Origin: Alphaproteobacteria bacterium
Lineage (GTDB): Bacteria; Pseudomonadota; Alphaproteobacteria; Caulobacterales; Parvularculaceae
Reading direction: 5' to 3'
Assembly: GCA_030428745.1 (NCBI GenBank)
Contig: JAUIEG010000019.1
Coordinates: 1-13,347, forward strand
Length of the DNA stretch: 13,347 bases
How positions within the stretch are numbered: the first letter of the stretch is position 1; every line of letters starts with the position of its first letter. The notes beneath the pieces are model-generated. The model did not search any database. It was not told the origin of the DNA and worked only from the letters and a program-made list of their open reading frames with translations. Below, piece by piece: positions 7,934-13,347 of this stretch. The position numbers and the translations under genes are program-made.

Positions 7934-7963
7934 AAAACGGCGGCCCAAAGGACCGCCGTTTTT
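7934..7963. terminator. Bidirectional intrinsic terminator shared by the glycosyltransferase gene and rpoC
   Basis: A perfect 10-bp stem pairs 7934-7943 with 7953-7962 around a 9-nt loop. Its centre is GC-rich (CGGCGG/CCGCCG) and its ends are A/T. On the plus strand it ends in five T's, and on the minus strand in four T's. It lies in the 63-nt gap between the convergent stop codons at 7922 and 7986, so it should end both transcripts. This is the clearest intrinsic terminator of the window. Confidence 0.85.
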
Positions 7964-7985
7964 ATATGCGTTGCTGCCGAGCGGA

Positions 7986-12125
<4,140 letters not shown>

Positions 12126-12200
12126 GAGCGCCTCTTAACTTTCGGTGCGGGACCTAAAACCCCGCGAATTCATCAAAGGGTGAACGGGAAACGCTTATCG
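12126..12200 (-). other. rpoB-rpoC spacer with two small inverted repeats
   Basis: The 75-nt spacer carries a 5-bp hairpin (12147-12151 with 12161-12165). Its left arm is close to the rpoC ribosome-binding site. One arm of a 7-bp inverted repeat lies at 12182-12188; its partner, 12204-12210, is in the end of rpoB, so the rpoB stop codon falls in the loop. No T-tract follows either one, so they do not look like terminators. They could affect mRNA processing or stability; that is inference. Confidence 0.4.
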
Positions 12201-13347
12201 CTACCCGTTCTGAAGCTCGACATTGAGGCCGAGCGAACGCATTTCTTTCACGAGCACGTTGAAGCTTTCGGGAATGCCCGCTTCGAAGCTGTCGTCGCCA
12301 CGGACGATGGCTTCGTAAACTTTCGTGCGGCCGGCGACGTCGTCTGACTTCACGGTGAGCATTTCCTGCAGCGTGTAGGCCGCGCCGTAAGCTTCAAGCG
12401 CCCAGACCTCCATTTCGCCGAAGCGCTGGCCGCCGAACTGGGCCTTGCCGCCCAGAGGCTGCTGCGTAACGAGCGAGTATGGGCCGATCGAACGGGCGTG
12501 AATTTTGTCGTCGACCAGGTGGTGCAGCTTCAAGAGATACTTGTAGCCCACCGTCACCTGGCGCTTGAACGTCTCGCCGGTGCGCCCGTCAAAGAGCGTC
12601 ACCTGGCCGGACTCTTCGAGACCGGCTTTGGTCAGCATCTCGACGATTTCCGCTTCGCGGGCGCCGTCAAAGACCGGCGTTGCAATCGGAACGCCGCGCA
12701 CGAGGTTCTGGCCAAGTTCTTTCAGCTCTTCGTTAGAGCGCGGCAGAACCTGTTCCTCGCCATAAACGTCCTTGAACTTGGCGATCAGATCTTCACGGGT
12801 CGCCTGATCGCTATCCCACTGCTCCAGCAAGTCATCGATCTGACGGCCGAGACCGCGACAGGCCCATCCGAGATGGGTCTCAAGAATCTGACCGACATTC
12901 ATGCGCGATGGCACGCCCAGCGGGTTAAGGACGATGTCGACCGCCGTGCCGTCTGCGAGGAACGGCATGTCTTCCATGGGCGCGATTTTCGAAATGACGC
13001 CCTTGTTGCCGTGACGGCCGGCCATCTTGTCGCCCGGCTGAAGCTTGCGCTTCACGGCGACAAAAACCTTGACCATCTTCATGACGCCCGGCGGCAACTC
13101 GTCGCCGCGCTTCAGCTTGTCGACCTTGTCTTCAAAACGAGCCTCAAGGCGCGCTTTCGACTCGTCGAACTGCTTCTTCATGGCTTCGATTTCGGTCATC
13201 ACCGCATCGTCGGCGACGCCAATTTTCCACCACTGGCCTTTTGACAGCTGGTTGTCGAGCACGTCTTCGGTGATCGAGCCTTTTTCAAAGCCCTTCGGAC
13301 CGGAGACAGCATCCTTGCCCGTGAGAAGCGGCCTGAGACGACCGTAG
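12201..13347 (-). CDS. rpoB: DNA-directed RNA polymerase subunit beta, 3' part only
   Basis: Beta pairs with beta' to form the catalytic cleft. The last 381 codons are present; the gene enters from the right edge, where the frame reads YGRLRPLLTGKDAVSGPKGF, so this is not a short gene with its own GTG start at 13262. Visible landmarks are GDKMAGRHGNKG at visible residues 105-116, with the two lysines that contact the nascent RNA end and the active site. After these come the beta switch and clamp-contact region (GVPSRMNVGQILETHLG and PLGGKAQFGGQRFGEMEVWA) and the C-terminus, SFNVLVKEMRSLGLNVELQNG. The rifampicin-resistance region lies upstream of the window, so drug sensitivity cannot be read here. 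It is followed by rpoC in the same transcription unit. Confidence 0.98.
   Translation of the reverse strand, partial: YGRLRPLLTGKDAVSGPKGFEKGSITEDVLDNQLSKGQWWKIGVADDAVMTEIEAMKKQFDESKARLEARFEDKVDKLKRGDELPPGVMKMVKVFVAVKRKLQPGDKMAGRHGNKGVISKIAPMEDMPFLADGTAVDIVLNPLGVPSRMNVGQILETHLGWACRGLGRQIDDLLEQWDSDQATREDLIAKFKDVYGEEQVLPRSNEELKELGQNLVRGVPIATPVFDGAREAEIVEMLTKAGLEESGQVTLFDGRTGETFKRQVTVGYKYLLKLHHLVDDKIHARSIGPYSLVTQQPLGGKAQFGGQRFGEMEVWALEAYGAAYTLQEMLTVKSDDVAGRTKVYEAIVRGDDSFEAGIPESFNVLVKEMRSLGLNVELQNG

Overview
The window is a stretch of core transcription and translation genes from what looks like an alphaproteobacterium. The gene order (rpoB-rpoC-[insert]-rpsL-rpsG-fusA-tuf-rpsJ-rplC-rplD-rplW), the 391-residue EF-Tu encoded directly before rpsJ, the moderately GC-rich codon use and the style of the protein sequences all point there. 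I cannot name a genus. A Caulobacterales- or Parvularculales-like marine lineage is a guess only.

Reading along transcription (minus strand, high to low coordinates): the 3' end of rpoB (13347-12201), then complete rpoC (12125-7986), which ends at a strong bidirectional terminator (7934-7963). Next comes a plus-strand gene for a GT4-like glycosyltransferase (6741 or 6693 to 7922), convergent with rpoC and divergent from rpsL. A gene-free stretch of about 450 bp (6290-6740) holds a well-formed sigma70-type promoter for the str operon (-35 TTGACC, 17-bp spacer, -10 TATGTC), a leader of about 200 nt and a second bidirectional terminator-like hairpin. The str operon rpsL-rpsG-fusA-tuf follows, and after a 95-nt gap with an 11-bp hairpin, the start of the S10 operon: rpsJ-rplC-rplD-rplW. 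rplC/rplD and rplD/rplW overlap by 1 and 4 nt. rplW is cut by the window edge.

The genes work together in gene expression: RpoB and RpoC form the RNA polymerase catalytic core; S12, S7, S10, L3, L4 and L23 are ribosomal proteins; EF-G and EF-Tu are the elongation GTPases. The glycosyltransferase is the only accessory-looking gene and has no visible functional link to its neighbours.

I saw no mobile elements, CRISPR arrays, tRNAs or rRNAs, and no convincing new multi-gene system. The points that merit a second look are the inverted glycosyltransferase gene and its TTG/ATG start choice, the long Ala/Glu-rich tail on L3, the hairpin between tuf and rpsJ, and a 15-nt match to the conserved core of SRP RNA in the gene-free stretch.
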